A DNA stretch of 64,000 nt from the NCBI GenBank assembly GCA_903909435.1, contig CAIVVT010000288.1:62001-126000 (forward strand). Reading direction: 5' to 3'. A program made the position numbers and the translations under genes. The DNA comes from an uncultured Acidobacteriia bacterium (GTDB taxonomy: Bacteria > Acidobacteriota > Terriglobia > Bryobacterales > Bryobacteraceae). The notes under the pieces were generated by a model. It did not search any database. It saw nothing but the letters and a program-made list of their open reading frames with translations, and had not been told where the DNA came from. The stretch's first letter is position 1. Every line of letters starts with the position of its first letter. Positions 46,761-55,064 of this stretch are shown in pieces.

Positions 46761-47630
46761 ATGAAGTCGCTCTCGTTGATTGCCTTGGCCGCGTTGCTGA
46801 TACCCGGATTCCTATGGAGCCAAATCAACCAGAAACCGGTCCCGCAGAGTTGGGTTGTTGACGGCAAACTCAACGTTCCGGAATTTAGTCTTTCCATCAA
46901 ATCCCCGGCTCCAGGATCCCGCTGGACTTATGCGACGCTGCCAGAAACCGACGGCTACGTATTCACTATGTTCATGGGCGAGGTGGGAGACGGATCAAAC
47001 TAAGTTGCCCTGGCTTCCAACAAAGGCGGTAAGTTCAGTGCCAGAGACCGAGAGGGATTCGTCAAAGGGATGGCCCGCAGGATGCCGAAGGGCTGGCAGG
47101 TGAGGGATACGCACTTCGAATCCAGTGGCTTCCCAGCCAAGGAATCGACACGGTTCCGCGTCACTTATCAACTGCCCAACAACACCAGGCTCTTTGCGTA
47201 TGGCTATGTTTTATCGGGCAGACGGAGCTACATAATGATGAACTACACTGACGTGTCGCCCGAGCCCTTGGAATTCACATCGTTTGTGGGTTCGTTCACA
47301 CGCTTGACTCCGGACCCTCCCGATCAGACAAGCGCAACGAATGGGTTCATCCTGTTGTCGGCGATCTGCGTGGCAATATTCGACTGGTGGTACACGCGGA
47401 AGGGTGGACGTAAGCCGGTCAGGAACGAATATCTGGGGCTCCTGGTTGTCGTCCTGCTGTTGGTGGCGTTGCTGGTCTTCTACGGATATCGGGGAGCCGA
47501 CGCCGGGGAAATAGGCGGCATGACGGGCAACCTCTTCATCTTGGTGTTTGGTATCTGGGAGCTATCCCGTTTGATCATCAGGTGGAAGCACCCGAGGCCT
47601 TCCAATAAGCCGCTGATCGAGACGCCCTAG
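46761..47630 (+). pseudogene. Exported/membrane protein gene interrupted by an in-frame TAA
   Basis: Start ATG 46761 with GAGG five bases upstream. Codons 1-80 give a signal peptide (LSLIALAALLIPGFLWSQ) and FSLSIKSPAPGSRWTYATLP; then TAA at 47001-47003. The same frame continues open from 47004 to 47630 with sensible protein: SARDREGFVKGMARRMPKGW, FVGSFTRLTPDPPDQ, and three membrane helices (FILLSAICVAIFDWWY, LLVVVLLLVALLVFYGY, LFILVFGIWELSRLI). No frame change is needed, so a single nonsense codon splits one 289-codon gene. Sequencing error or natural decay are both possible. Family unknown. Confidence 0.7.
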
Positions 47631-47934
47631 CTGCACAGGTGAGTTGATTAAGCAGATCAGGCCGGAGAGCGCGCCACCCGTCGCATCAGGAACCATCGCC
47701 CGGCCTCCGGATAGGCCGAACCCTTGCCCGGTCATCCCGGATCGCACCCTGGGCTAGCGGGCGCGTAGGCTCGGGCCGGGTTGGCCAGTGGCTTGATCGG
47801 GGCAGGCCGGAGCCGAAAACCTGTTTTCGACCTGTATTCCGAAAACCGACCTGTATATAACCTGTATCAGGGCAAGCCGGTCCTCTGACGGGGTCCGGTG
47901 TTGGCAGCTAACCGATTGATTTATTATGAGTTTC
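47631..47934. other. Gene-free stretch before the first 305-bp repeat
   Basis: About 300 nt without a convincing gene. The only structure seen is a cluster of three ACCTGTAT motifs about 47848-47880 (two as CGACCTGTAT, one as TAACCTGTAT). No tRNA or promoter recognised. Confidence 0.4.
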
Positions 47935-48240
47935 TGGAGCCACCCGCCGGGATTGAACCGGCGACCTGCTGATTACGAATTCATACATGTCAAGTCTCAT
48001 GTATCATCTTTTTTCTCATTTTGGGCCGTTTTTCGGGGCATTCCGAGACTCCTCGAACTCGCTTAATACTCTGGAAAACAGATGAGACTCAGACCTCCTG
48101 CTGACAAAACTGCTGACAAAGGACCGATGAGAGAGCCGGACGCCGTGGGTGCTCCCAATAGCGCGCGAGGCGAGCGCCCGCGATTAAACTGGCTCCCGCC
48201 CGGGGGGATGGCCTTTGTCGGATGCTCGCAGTCCGCCCCG
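47935..48240 (-). repeat. Attachment-end repeat A: tRNA-Thr 3' half plus conserved element end
   Basis: About 305 bp repeated at 55065-55369 with roughly 10% differences. It begins (47935-47979, minus strand) with the 3' half of a tRNA: anticodon loop TTCGTAA (anticodon CGU, Thr), variable region AGGTC, T-arm GCCGGTTCAATCCCGGC, acceptor end GGGTGGCTCCA. The 5' half is absent, as left behind when an element integrates in a tRNA 3' end. The shared part beyond the tRNA (47980-48240) is then the element's own end, so the element lies to the right. The matching intact tRNA-Thr is not in the window. Confidence 0.82.
48099..48120 (+). promoter_or_regulatory. Tandem TGCTGACAAA motifs (candidate integrase arm sites), copy A
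   Basis: TGCTGACAAA at 48099-48108 and 48111-48120, 12-nt period, about 120 nt from the tRNA core. The same pair recurs in repeat B and as an inverted pair at 54980-55007. Spacing and repetition resemble arm-type binding sites of tyrosine integrases or excisionases. Confidence 0.45.
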
Positions 48241-48330
48241 TCGGTCGATCAGCGCACGTCAGATGCCCTCTGCGTGTCCCGGAGCCTTTAAGCCGTACAG
48301 TTTCGTGAGCCCGTGTGGTACTCTGGATTT

Positions 48331-48405
48331 GTCCGAAATATGTACACATTCTTCGGACCGACCAAACCAAAGGAACTGTCCGAAAGATGCAGACCAATAT
48401 CGGAC
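48331..48405 (+). promoter_or_regulatory. Two dyads at the first abiE promoter/start
   Basis: GTCCGAA (48331-48337) and TTCGGAC (48352-48358) form one dyad with a 14-nt spacer. GTCCGAA (48379-48385) and ATCGGAC (48399-48405) form a second with a 13-nt spacer that spans the abiEi ATG at 48387. Paired inverted repeats are the known operator form for AbiEi-type antitoxins, which repress their own operon. Confidence 0.55.
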
Positions 48406-49145
48406 AAAAAACGTCGCCGCATCGCGGCGCGAATCTTAACCTCAGTCGAAGCATCCTCGACCGCATCAAGCGTAACAAATCCATTCGGGTGTGGACTCCG
48501 AACGACTTCCTCGATCTTGGCGCAAGATCTGCCACTGACAAAGCGCTCCAGCGCCTCGCGCTTGCCGGCGACATCCGGCGTATCGATCGCGGGCTCTACG
48601 ATGTGCCGCGCGTCAACTCGCTAACAGGTAAACCGAGCAGCCCCGACTACACCGCAATCATAGACGCCGTTACCCGGCGGGGGAAAGCCCGGTTTCTTCC
48701 GGATGGGATTACGGCGGCCAACCAGCTAGGCCTTACCGACGCAGTGCCGGCCAAAGTCACAGTTCACACAGACGCCCGGCTGCGCCCGATTCACCTCGAC
48801 AAACTCGTCATCGACTTCAAACCGACCGCCCCAAGCCGGCTCTATTGGGTGGGCCGACCGGCGATGCGCATTGTCCAGGCGCTTCACTGGCTCCATGACA
48901 TGCTTCCAGCGGACGGCGACTCTATCCTCAAACGGATCAGGAAAATCCTGGACGACCCACAGCAAGGAAAGGCGATTCGCGAGGATCTTGGGAGTGGTCT
49001 CGATGCGCTACCAGGGTGGATGCGCGATCTGGTGACCAAACTGCTGCAGAATGCGGATCAGTCGAGCTCCACCGCCTGCAAAAACTCCTCCACCTCGAAC
49101 GAGAGGAAACCAGTCACGGACGGCCGCGCAACGAGGCGACCGTGA
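48387..49145 (+). CDS. AbiEi-type antitoxin (DUF6088-like), first pair
   Basis: 252 aa from the ATG at 48387 (MQTNIGQK); a longer in-frame start at 48315 lies within the operator and lacks a ribosome site. N-terminal winged-helix region (SILDRIKRNKSIRVWTPNDF, ATDKALQRLALAGDIRRIDR, GLYDVP) is the DNA-binding part of AbiEi/DUF6088 antitoxins. The middle has RGKARFLPDGITAANQLGLT. The C-terminal 40 residues are low-complexity Ser/Thr/Arg and may be variable. In this family the antitoxin neutralises a nucleotidyltransferase toxin and represses the operon. Its stop overlaps the toxin's presumed ATG (TGATG). Confidence 0.85.
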   Translation: MQTNIGQKTSPHRGANLNLSRSILDRIKRNKSIRVWTPNDFLDLGARSATDKALQRLALAGDIRRIDRGLYDVPRVNSLTGKPSSPDYTAIIDAVTRRGKARFLPDGITAANQLGLTDAVPAKVTVHTDARLRPIHLDKLVIDFKPTAPSRLYWVGRPAMRIVQALHWLHDMLPADGDSILKRIRKILDDPQQGKAIREDLGSGLDALPGWMRDLVTKLLQNADQSSSTACKNSSTSNERKPVTDGRATRRP

Positions 49146-49160
49146 TGAATCAGGGTTTTT

Positions 49161-50198
49161 TTGGAGTTTCTCAAAGCAGCGCCACGGGACCGCCGTGACG
49201 TGTTCCTTGGCACCGCCTCTCGACTGGGCACGCCAGAACGGAACATCGAGAAAGACTTCTGGGTCACCTGGACGCTCGATCTGCTTTTCAATGGTCTCCC
49301 CGCTGGCCATCCTCGTTTTCTCTTCAAGGGCGGAACTTCGTTGTCGAAAGCCTACGGGCTGATCTCGCGGTTCTCTGAAGACATCGATATCACTGTCTTC
49401 CGGGAGGACCTCGGACAGTCGGCCTCAGTACAGGAACTCGAAGCCCTGAGCCGAAAAAAGCGTCAAGCGAGACTGGATGCGATCAAGGAAGCCTGTCGCG
49501 ACTACATCCAGAACACCCTCGCGCAGCAGTTTGGAGAGGTTGTCCAGAGAACTCTCGCCGGAGCGAAAGTCGAGGCGAACGATCCCAGGATGGTCGTTGA
49601 CCCTGATGATCCGGACGGCCAGACCCTATTGTTCTGGTATCCCGAAGTCACCGCAGGACGCGACGACTATATTCGCCCCGCCGTGAAAATCGAGTCCGGA
49701 GCCAAATCCGCTCTCGAGCCACACGAGGACCTGAACATCGTCCCATACATTGCAGACGAGGTTCCCCAACTTGCGCTTCGCGCCGAACACGTGACGACCG
49801 TTGTCGCGGAGCGGACATTATGGGACAAAATTGTCATCGTGCACGGCGTAAGGAAGTGGTTTGAACGTCGAGGAGTGCTGCGTGCGCAGGGACAACGTGT
49901 TTCGCGCCACTACTACGACATCCATCGCATCTTGCAGTCGCAGCTCGGAGCGCGAGCAGTCGCAGATCGTGCTCTCGGCGCGGACTGCGTGGCTCACGCG
50001 CGGATGTTCTTCAATAGCCCAGACCTCGGCCTCGATCTCGGAGTTCCGGGAAGCTTCTCTTTGACGCCAACCAGCGCAATGCACGAAGACCTTCGCCGCG
50101 ACTACATCCGAATGGCCGGAATGATAATCGGCGACGCACCGGCATTTGACGAGGTTATGGTTTCAATCAGCGCTCTTGAAGACGAGCTGAACCGGTGA
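49161..50198 (+). CDS. AbiEii-family nucleotidyltransferase toxin, first pair (start region frameshifted)
   Basis: 345 aa as an open frame from TTG 49161. The nucleotidyltransferase site is present: FLFKGGTSLSKAYGLI and RFSEDIDITVF (GG...S and DxD at about residues 57-76). A later conserved stretch ERTLWDKIVIVHG fits AbiEii. The natural start is probably the ATG at 49145, overlapping the antitoxin stop, but seven T at 49156-49162 put it out of frame; with six T the protein would read MNQGFLEFLKAAPRD. So either a frameshift mutation, a sequencing error, slippage, or use of the TTG. Otherwise intact. Confidence 0.83.
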   Translation: MEFLKAAPRDRRDVFLGTASRLGTPERNIEKDFWVTWTLDLLFNGLPAGHPRFLFKGGTSLSKAYGLISRFSEDIDITVFREDLGQSASVQELEALSRKKRQARLDAIKEACRDYIQNTLAQQFGEVVQRTLAGAKVEANDPRMVVDPDDPDGQTLLFWYPEVTAGRDDYIRPAVKIESGAKSALEPHEDLNIVPYIADEVPQLALRAEHVTTVVAERTLWDKIVIVHGVRKWFERRGVLRAQGQRVSRHYYDIHRILQSQLGARAVADRALGADCVAHARMFFNSPDLGLDLGVPGSFSLTPTSAMHEDLRRDYIRMAGMIIGDAPAFDEVMVSISALEDELNR

Positions 50199-50871
50199 AG
50201 AGTTATGGGCTCAAATCACGGCTACTGCCGTGCGCAGAACGTCACAACGCGGGATGGTTAGTCACCTCCAATGTGTCGCGGCAAAGTAGAAATGTCCCCC
50301 TCCCTCGCAGGATAGCCAGATCATTGCCCGCCATTCCCTCGTATGAGGAAGCGCGGTGCGTATTGCGGCCTGGCGACGTCAAGGCCGCCTGCTTGGCGCC
50401 GGAGGGTAGCCTTGACGGCTGGATGCGATGTCCGATGATGTGAAGCGAGGGACTGGCGGGCTCCCGGTGCGTAAATGGTGCAAAGGACCGCTGCCTCCTG
50501 CAAGGGACATTTCTACTTTGCTGCCACACTGTGAAATTAACCGGTGTCAAGCCTCGTTTAAAATGTGCCCTGCCTTACCTCATTGGAAGGGTCCCTTTGG
50601 GCTGGCTCTCTTTTCATTGCGTTGGGAACCCCCAAGGCAATCGCCGTCACCCCTACCACCGGTCTCGCCGTGCTTGGCGTTCGCACCCCGTAGTAGCGTT
50701 GAGTCAACGGATGGCTCGGCGCGGGGGGAGTGCCGCAATGCGGCCTGGCCGCCTGGCGCGTTTGTTCCACCTTGGCCTTGTTCTGGCCGCTCTCCGCGGC
50801 ATCCGGCCTCGTTAGCGGGCCTGTTGGGACTCACAGCCGATCTCAACGTGGTCAAATTAGAGCCGCCACCA
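50199..50871. other. Gene-free stretch with IS/MITE-like inverted repeats
   Basis: About 670 nt between the two AbiE pairs with no convincing gene. At 50272-50531 lies a 260-bp segment whose ends carry the inverted repeat GCAAAGTAGAAATGTCCC (50281-50298) and its exact complement (50504-50521), with partial extension outwards (TGTG...GC). The interior has no intact transposase frame. The terminal sequence resembles ends I associate with IS21/IS481-type elements, unverified. The rest (50532-50871) shows nothing recognised. Confidence 0.55.
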
Positions 50872-50910
50872 CTTGTCAATATAGTTCCAATATGGAAACA
50901 TCTTGACAGG
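50872..50910 (+). promoter_or_regulatory. 39-bp nested palindrome upstream of the second abiE pair
   Basis: TTCCA-ATA-TGGAA is centred on 50891. Exactly 15 nt out on each side are TTGTCAA (50873-50879) and TTGACAG (50903-50909), inverted copies with one mismatch. It lies 32 nt before the abiEi start. TTGTCA could also serve as a -35 element, so a bound repressor would block the promoter. Confidence 0.55.
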
Positions 50911-50941
50911 ACAGCCGCTCCTGCCGAGGAGAAATCCGACG

Positions 50942-51553
50942 ATGCCACGCTCGCGCTTCGACGAACTTGTCGCGCTCGCCGAGGAACATGACGGCCTGCT
51001 GACGGCCAAACAGGCACGTGAGGCGGGCGTCACGGATTCAGTCCTGGCCCGGCTTGTACGGCGAGGGAGACTCGAACGAACGGCTCGTGGGGTCTATCGC
51101 ATTCCCTATTTCCAGCCGGACCGTTTCTCGCAATACCGGGAAGCCGTGCTTTGGGCGAAGGCGAACCGCGGTCCCAACGAGGCGGCTCTTTCCCATACCA
51201 CGGCTCTGGCCGTGTATGGGATCTCCGATGCCAATCCGAGCCTGATCCATCTCACCGTCCCCCGCTCGGCCAGGTTGCGTCGGCAGATGCCGAAGGGCGT
51301 TGTCCTCCACCGGGAAGACCTTGCACCCGAGGAGGTCGCCGTCGAAGAAGGCATTCCACTAACAACGATCGGCCGGACCGTTGCTGATCTGCTGCGCTCT
51401 GGCGGGAGGATTGACTTGATCCGTCAGGCCATCTCAGATGCTCGCCGCGACGGGCTCATCCGAAACGACGAAGCAAAACAGCTTCGGCGGCGGGTTGAGG
51501 CACATCTCAAGATGTTGCGCGAACAAGAACAAAAGGAGTTGGGAACAGCATGA
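50942..51553 (+). CDS. AbiEi-family antitoxin, second pair
   Basis: 203 aa from the ATG at 50942 (MPRSRFDELVALAEEHDGLL), SD GAGGAG just before; a start at 50903 falls inside the palindrome. N-terminal winged helix typical of AbiEi_4: LTAKQAREAGVTDSVLARLV, RRGRLERTARGVYRIP. The C-terminal domain has EAALSHTTALAVYGISD, IHLTVPRSARLR and PLTTIGRTVADLL. Different subfamily from the first antitoxin. Overlaps the toxin gene by 4 nt (ATGA), so it is made in step with it. Confidence 0.9.
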   Translation: MPRSRFDELVALAEEHDGLLTAKQAREAGVTDSVLARLVRRGRLERTARGVYRIPYFQPDRFSQYREAVLWAKANRGPNEAALSHTTALAVYGISDANPSLIHLTVPRSARLRRQMPKGVVLHREDLAPEEVAVEEGIPLTTIGRTVADLLRSGGRIDLIRQAISDARRDGLIRNDEAKQLRRRVEAHLKMLREQEQKELGTA

Positions 51554-52389
51554 CTGCCAGGGTGAAGCCGCCAGAGCGGCTGGAGAAGAGGCTGGCGCGG
51601 GTTGCGAGAGAACAAGGCATCGATCAGGAGCGCTTGCGTCATTGGGTCTCTTTTCTCGCGCTGTGTGGGGTCCTCGAAAGAGCATGCCAAGAAGCGATCC
51701 TGGGAGTCTATTACCTCAAGGGCGGCGTCGCGATGGAGTTGCGCTTTGCGCAACAGGCTCGCGCGACGAAAGACCTGGATCTGGGGATGGAAGGAACGCG
51801 GACAAGCCGCCTGAAGGCCCTGTCCGAAGCTCTCCGTCTTGGATTTGATGAGTTCACTTTTCGACTCAAGGCCCAGGCCAGGGACATGGAACAGGCAGAT
51901 ACGGTTCGTGTCCAGGTCGCCATCCAATATAGAACGCGTTCCTGGCAGACGATCGAGGTTGACCTCGGACCCGCCAACGTGAAGCATGTTGATCTGATTG
52001 CTCCAAACGTTCGTGGCCTAATCGAACTGGGGATCCCGGTGGTTTCACCCGTGCGTTGCCTGAGCCTGGCCGAGCAAGTAGCGCAGAAGCTCCATGCATG
52101 TACAGGACCGGTGGCAGCGGGAAGAGCGAGAGACGTTCTCGATATCCTGCTGATTGATGCCCTCGGGAAGCTCGACTACTCCGCGACCGCCGAGGCCACC
52201 CGCCGCGTGTTCGAAGAGCGCGCGACGCATGCGTTTCCGCCCTCATTCGTCATGTCCCCAGAGTGGCGCCCTGAGTTGGAGGCATTGGCGCGCGAACTCG
52301 GGTTCCCTCTGACGGCCTCCGCAGCCATGGAACAACGCTTTCTGGAAGTCATCCAGATGCTGGAACGCTCCGTGAAACCCGATGAGTGA
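51550..52389 (+). CDS. AbiEii-family nucleotidyltransferase toxin, second pair
   Basis: 279 aa. The minimal nucleotidyltransferase site is YYLKGGVAMELRF (KGG at 57-59) followed by ATKDLDLGM (DxD at 75-77). VRCLSLAEQVAQKLHACTGP carries the lysine region, and GRARDVLDILLIDALG follows, both typical of AbiEii/AbiGii. Family members modify tRNA or other targets to halt growth when the antitoxin fails; which target is unknown here. Coupled to the antitoxin (ATGA) and to the primase-helicase, whose ATG lies 8 nt inside its end. Confidence 0.9.
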   Translation: MTARVKPPERLEKRLARVAREQGIDQERLRHWVSFLALCGVLERACQEAILGVYYLKGGVAMELRFAQQARATKDLDLGMEGTRTSRLKALSEALRLGFDEFTFRLKAQARDMEQADTVRVQVAIQYRTRSWQTIEVDLGPANVKHVDLIAPNVRGLIELGIPVVSPVRCLSLAEQVAQKLHACTGPVAAGRARDVLDILLIDALGKLDYSATAEATRRVFEERATHAFPPSFVMSPEWRPELEALARELGFPLTASAAMEQRFLEVIQMLERSVKPDE

Positions 52390-54784
52390 CGAACTCCACC
52401 GCCTGCGCACCGAGAATCAGCGCCTTCGCCGTCTCCTTAGCGAGCATGGCATCGCCATTCCCCGCGAAGCAGGCGATGTCGTTCAATCCACGCCGGCACG
52501 AACTGTTCCGCCCCTTGCGCCCGATGAGAAGATCCAACTGTTTCGAGGACTCTTTCGCGGTCGCGAAGACGTTTACGCTACGCGATGGGAAAGTCCGGAT
52601 GGTCGAACGGGCTACAGCCCCAAGTCAGAACGAGATTGGAAGGCGTACTACGCGGCGAAGCCAGAAGAGCGTCAGCGCGTTGACAGGGAGACTCGAAAGT
52701 ACTTCCCATTGACTGACGAAGTGATTGGAAGTCATCTCAAGGGTAAAATTACGGCCGGTATCTATCCGCTGCTTCTCGATGAAACCTGTTGGTTCCTCGC
52801 GGCGGATTTTGACAAAAAGACATGGCAAGACGATGCTGCGGCATTCTTAGCGTCCTGTCGCGATTGGAATGTCCCGGCTGTGTTGGAGCGGTCAAGATCC
52901 GGCAAAGGAGGGCACGTCTGGATCTTCTTTGATCGCCCTGTTTCCGCCATGCTGGCAAGGAAGCTCGGGTGTGCATTGCTGACCTGCACGATGGAACGAC
53001 GGCATCAGATCGGCCTTGATTCTTATGACCGCTTCTTCCCCAATCAGGACACCATGCCGAAAGGCGGGTTTGGCAATCTGATCGCATTGCCTCTGCAAAA
53101 GGCACCACGCGACATGGAAAACAGTGTTTTTGTCGACGACGCTTTCGTTCCGTTCCCCGACCAGTGGGCGTTCCTCTCCTCAATCCAGCGCACGAATCCC
53201 TCGGCGGTCGAGTCGTTGGTCGCAGAGGCGCAACGGAAAGGCGATCTGATTGGCGTCCGTATCAGCCTGACTGACGACGAGGACGCCCCGGACCCCTGGA
53301 CGCTGCCGCCTTCGCGCAAGCGACTGGAGCAACAGATCACTGGGCCGCTGCCGAAGACTGTGAACATCGTCCAGTCCAATCTTCTCTTCATTGAAAAGAG
53401 CGGACTTCCGCCAGCGCTCCTGAACCGATTGCTCCGTATCGCGGCCTTCCAAAATCCGGAGTTCTACAAGGCCCAATCAATGCGGCTCTCCACCTATGAC
53501 AAGCCCCGCGTAATTGGGTGCGGCGAGGATTTTCCAAAGCACCTCGCGTTACCGCGTGGTTGTCTAGCCGATGTCAGATCGCTGTTGGAAAGCCTTAATG
53601 TGAAACCACTTGTTCGAGACGAGCGGCTCACTGGGGTGCGCATTGATGCCGAGTTTCGGGGCAGCCTGCGTGACCGTCAGAAAGAGGCTGTAGAAGCAGT
53701 TATCATTCATGACGATGGGATTGTCTGCGCCCCCACCGCATTCGGTAAAACGGTTGTCGCTGCGTGGTTGATCGCACATCGGAAGGTGAACACGCTGGTC
53801 CTGGTTCACCGTCAACAATTGCTCGATCAATGGCGTGTAAGGCTCGCGATGTTCCTGGATATGCCGATCGATGACATAGGCCAAATCGGCGGCGGGAAAA
53901 CAAGCCGGACCGGGAAGATTGACGTCGCCGTCATTCAGAGCCTTTATCAGAATCAGGAAGTGAAGGATTTCGTCGCACAATACGGGCACGTGATTGTTGA
54001 CGAGTGCCATCATCTTTCGGCGGTCACCTTCGAGAAGGTAGTGCGCGAAGTGAAAGCGCGCTACGTTGTTGGCCTCACCGCGACGCCAACCCGCAAGGAC
54101 GGTCACCATCCGATCATCTACATGCAGTGTGGGCCCATCCGTTATCGCATGAGCGCGCGGACGATGACAGAGGCCAGTCCTTTTGAACATGTGGTCGTAC
54201 CTCGCCCGACCGATTTCAAGATGAACTCGGAAGCGGGCGAGATTACGATCCAGGATGTCTACGCCGCTCTGGTAGCCAATGACTCACGGAATGACATGAT
54301 TCTCGGCGATCTTGTGCATGCCGTTCAAGCGGGCCGGTCGCCTTTGCTGCTCACTGGCAGGACGGAGCATCTTGAGGTGTTTCGAAAGCGGCTGTGCGGC
54401 ATCGTCAAGCATGTGTTCGTCCTGAAAGGAGGCCTCGGTCGAAAACAACGAAAGGCGCTTGCCGAGCAACTGGCAGCCGTTGCAGAGGATGAGCCGCGCG
54501 TGATTCTTGCAACGGGGAGCTACATCGGGGAGGGCTTTGACGACGCCCGTCTCGACACTCTCTTTCTGGCGATGCCGATTTCGTGGAAGGGCACTTTGCA
54601 GCAGTACGTCGGCCGCTTGCACCGCCTACATGACCACAAGCGCGCCGTGGAAGTGTACGACTACATTGATGGCCACGTCCGGATGCTTGCGCGCATGTAC
54701 GAGCGCCGGCTCAAAGGCTACAGCGACATGGGCTATAAGATTCTTGATGTGGAACGGCAGCAGGGACTCCTCTTGGAGGCGTAA
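52382..54784 (+). CDS. AEP primase-SF2 helicase fusion (TOTE conflict-system type)
   Basis: 800 aa. Residues 1-24 form a short coiled coil (LHRLRTENQRLRRLLSEHG). Residues about 50-270 are an archaeo-eukaryotic primase domain: AADFDKK (D142, D144), RSGKGGHVWIFF (H178) and LDSYDRFFPNQD (D216) supply the polymerase motifs. Residues about 425-760 are a superfamily 2 helicase: Walker A APTAFGKT (450-457), DECHH (540-544), GLTATPTRK, and motif VI QYVGRLHR (741-748). A similar primase-helicase is known from TOTE conflict systems. Its start overlaps abiEii by 8 nt, tying it to the toxin pair in one operon. No stand-alone nuclease follows. Confidence 0.88.
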   Translation: MSDELHRLRTENQRLRRLLSEHGIAIPREAGDVVQSTPARTVPPLAPDEKIQLFRGLFRGREDVYATRWESPDGRTGYSPKSERDWKAYYAAKPEERQRVDRETRKYFPLTDEVIGSHLKGKITAGIYPLLLDETCWFLAADFDKKTWQDDAAAFLASCRDWNVPAVLERSRSGKGGHVWIFFDRPVSAMLARKLGCALLTCTMERRHQIGLDSYDRFFPNQDTMPKGGFGNLIALPLQKAPRDMENSVFVDDAFVPFPDQWAFLSSIQRTNPSAVESLVAEAQRKGDLIGVRISLTDDEDAPDPWTLPPSRKRLEQQITGPLPKTVNIVQSNLLFIEKSGLPPALLNRLLRIAAFQNPEFYKAQSMRLSTYDKPRVIGCGEDFPKHLALPRGCLADVRSLLESLNVKPLVRDERLTGVRIDAEFRGSLRDRQKEAVEAVIIHDDGIVCAPTAFGKTVVAAWLIAHRKVNTLVLVHRQQLLDQWRVRLAMFLDMPIDDIGQIGGGKTSRTGKIDVAVIQSLYQNQEVKDFVAQYGHVIVDECHHLSAVTFEKVVREVKARYVVGLTATPTRKDGHHPIIYMQCGPIRYRMSARTMTEASPFEHVVVPRPTDFKMNSEAGEITIQDVYAALVANDSRNDMILGDLVHAVQAGRSPLLLTGRTEHLEVFRKRLCGIVKHVFVLKGGLGRKQRKALAEQLAAVAEDEPRVILATGSYIGEGFDDARLDTLFLAMPISWKGTLQQYVGRLHRLHDHKRAVEVYDYIDGHVRMLARMYERRLKGYSDMGYKILDVERQQGLLLEA

Positions 54785-55064
54785 GTCGGAGCTCCCTGGC
54801 GCACCCGCCACGGAAGTAGGCGCACGGGAAGCTGCTCGATCGATTCAAGGCATCAGTTATCCCGTATGGTCCGGAATCTAGATCCACCTGAATTCGCGTT
54901 AGTTCTTCGCGTGGTCCGCGCTGGCGACAATGGGCGTTGGATTCATTGCTCCCAACCGGCAGCCAGACCAATCAGCGGGTTTTGTCAGCAAATTCCTGCT
55001 GACAAAAACTGAAGATTTGGAGAACACGAGAAGGAGAAATAGCTGGAAGTTGTTGAAAATAAAC
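54785..55064. other. Right end of the first element: gene-free, with 11-bp inverted repeat
   Basis: No gene. At 54980-55007 the arms TTTTGTCAGCA and TGCTGACAAAA are exact complements around AATTCC. They contain the same TGCTGACAAA unit found in the left-end repeats, here about 60 nt from the next tRNA core. This fits the opposite arm of the element's attachment region. Confidence 0.55.

Noticed and set aside
47848-47880. Three ACCTGTAT repeats as a possible iteron or CRISPR-like array
   Set aside because: Only three short, unevenly spaced copies; no origin or array structure. No CRISPR array was seen anywhere in the window.
47935-47979. A functional tRNA-Thr gene
   Set aside because: Only the part from the anticodon loop to CCA is present; the 5' half that should pair with it is absent in all copies.
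48089-48574. A 161-aa minus-strand ORF over repeat A and the abiE promoter
   Set aside because: Antisense to the antitoxin start and the operators; ends in the TGCTGACAAA motifs; no family character.
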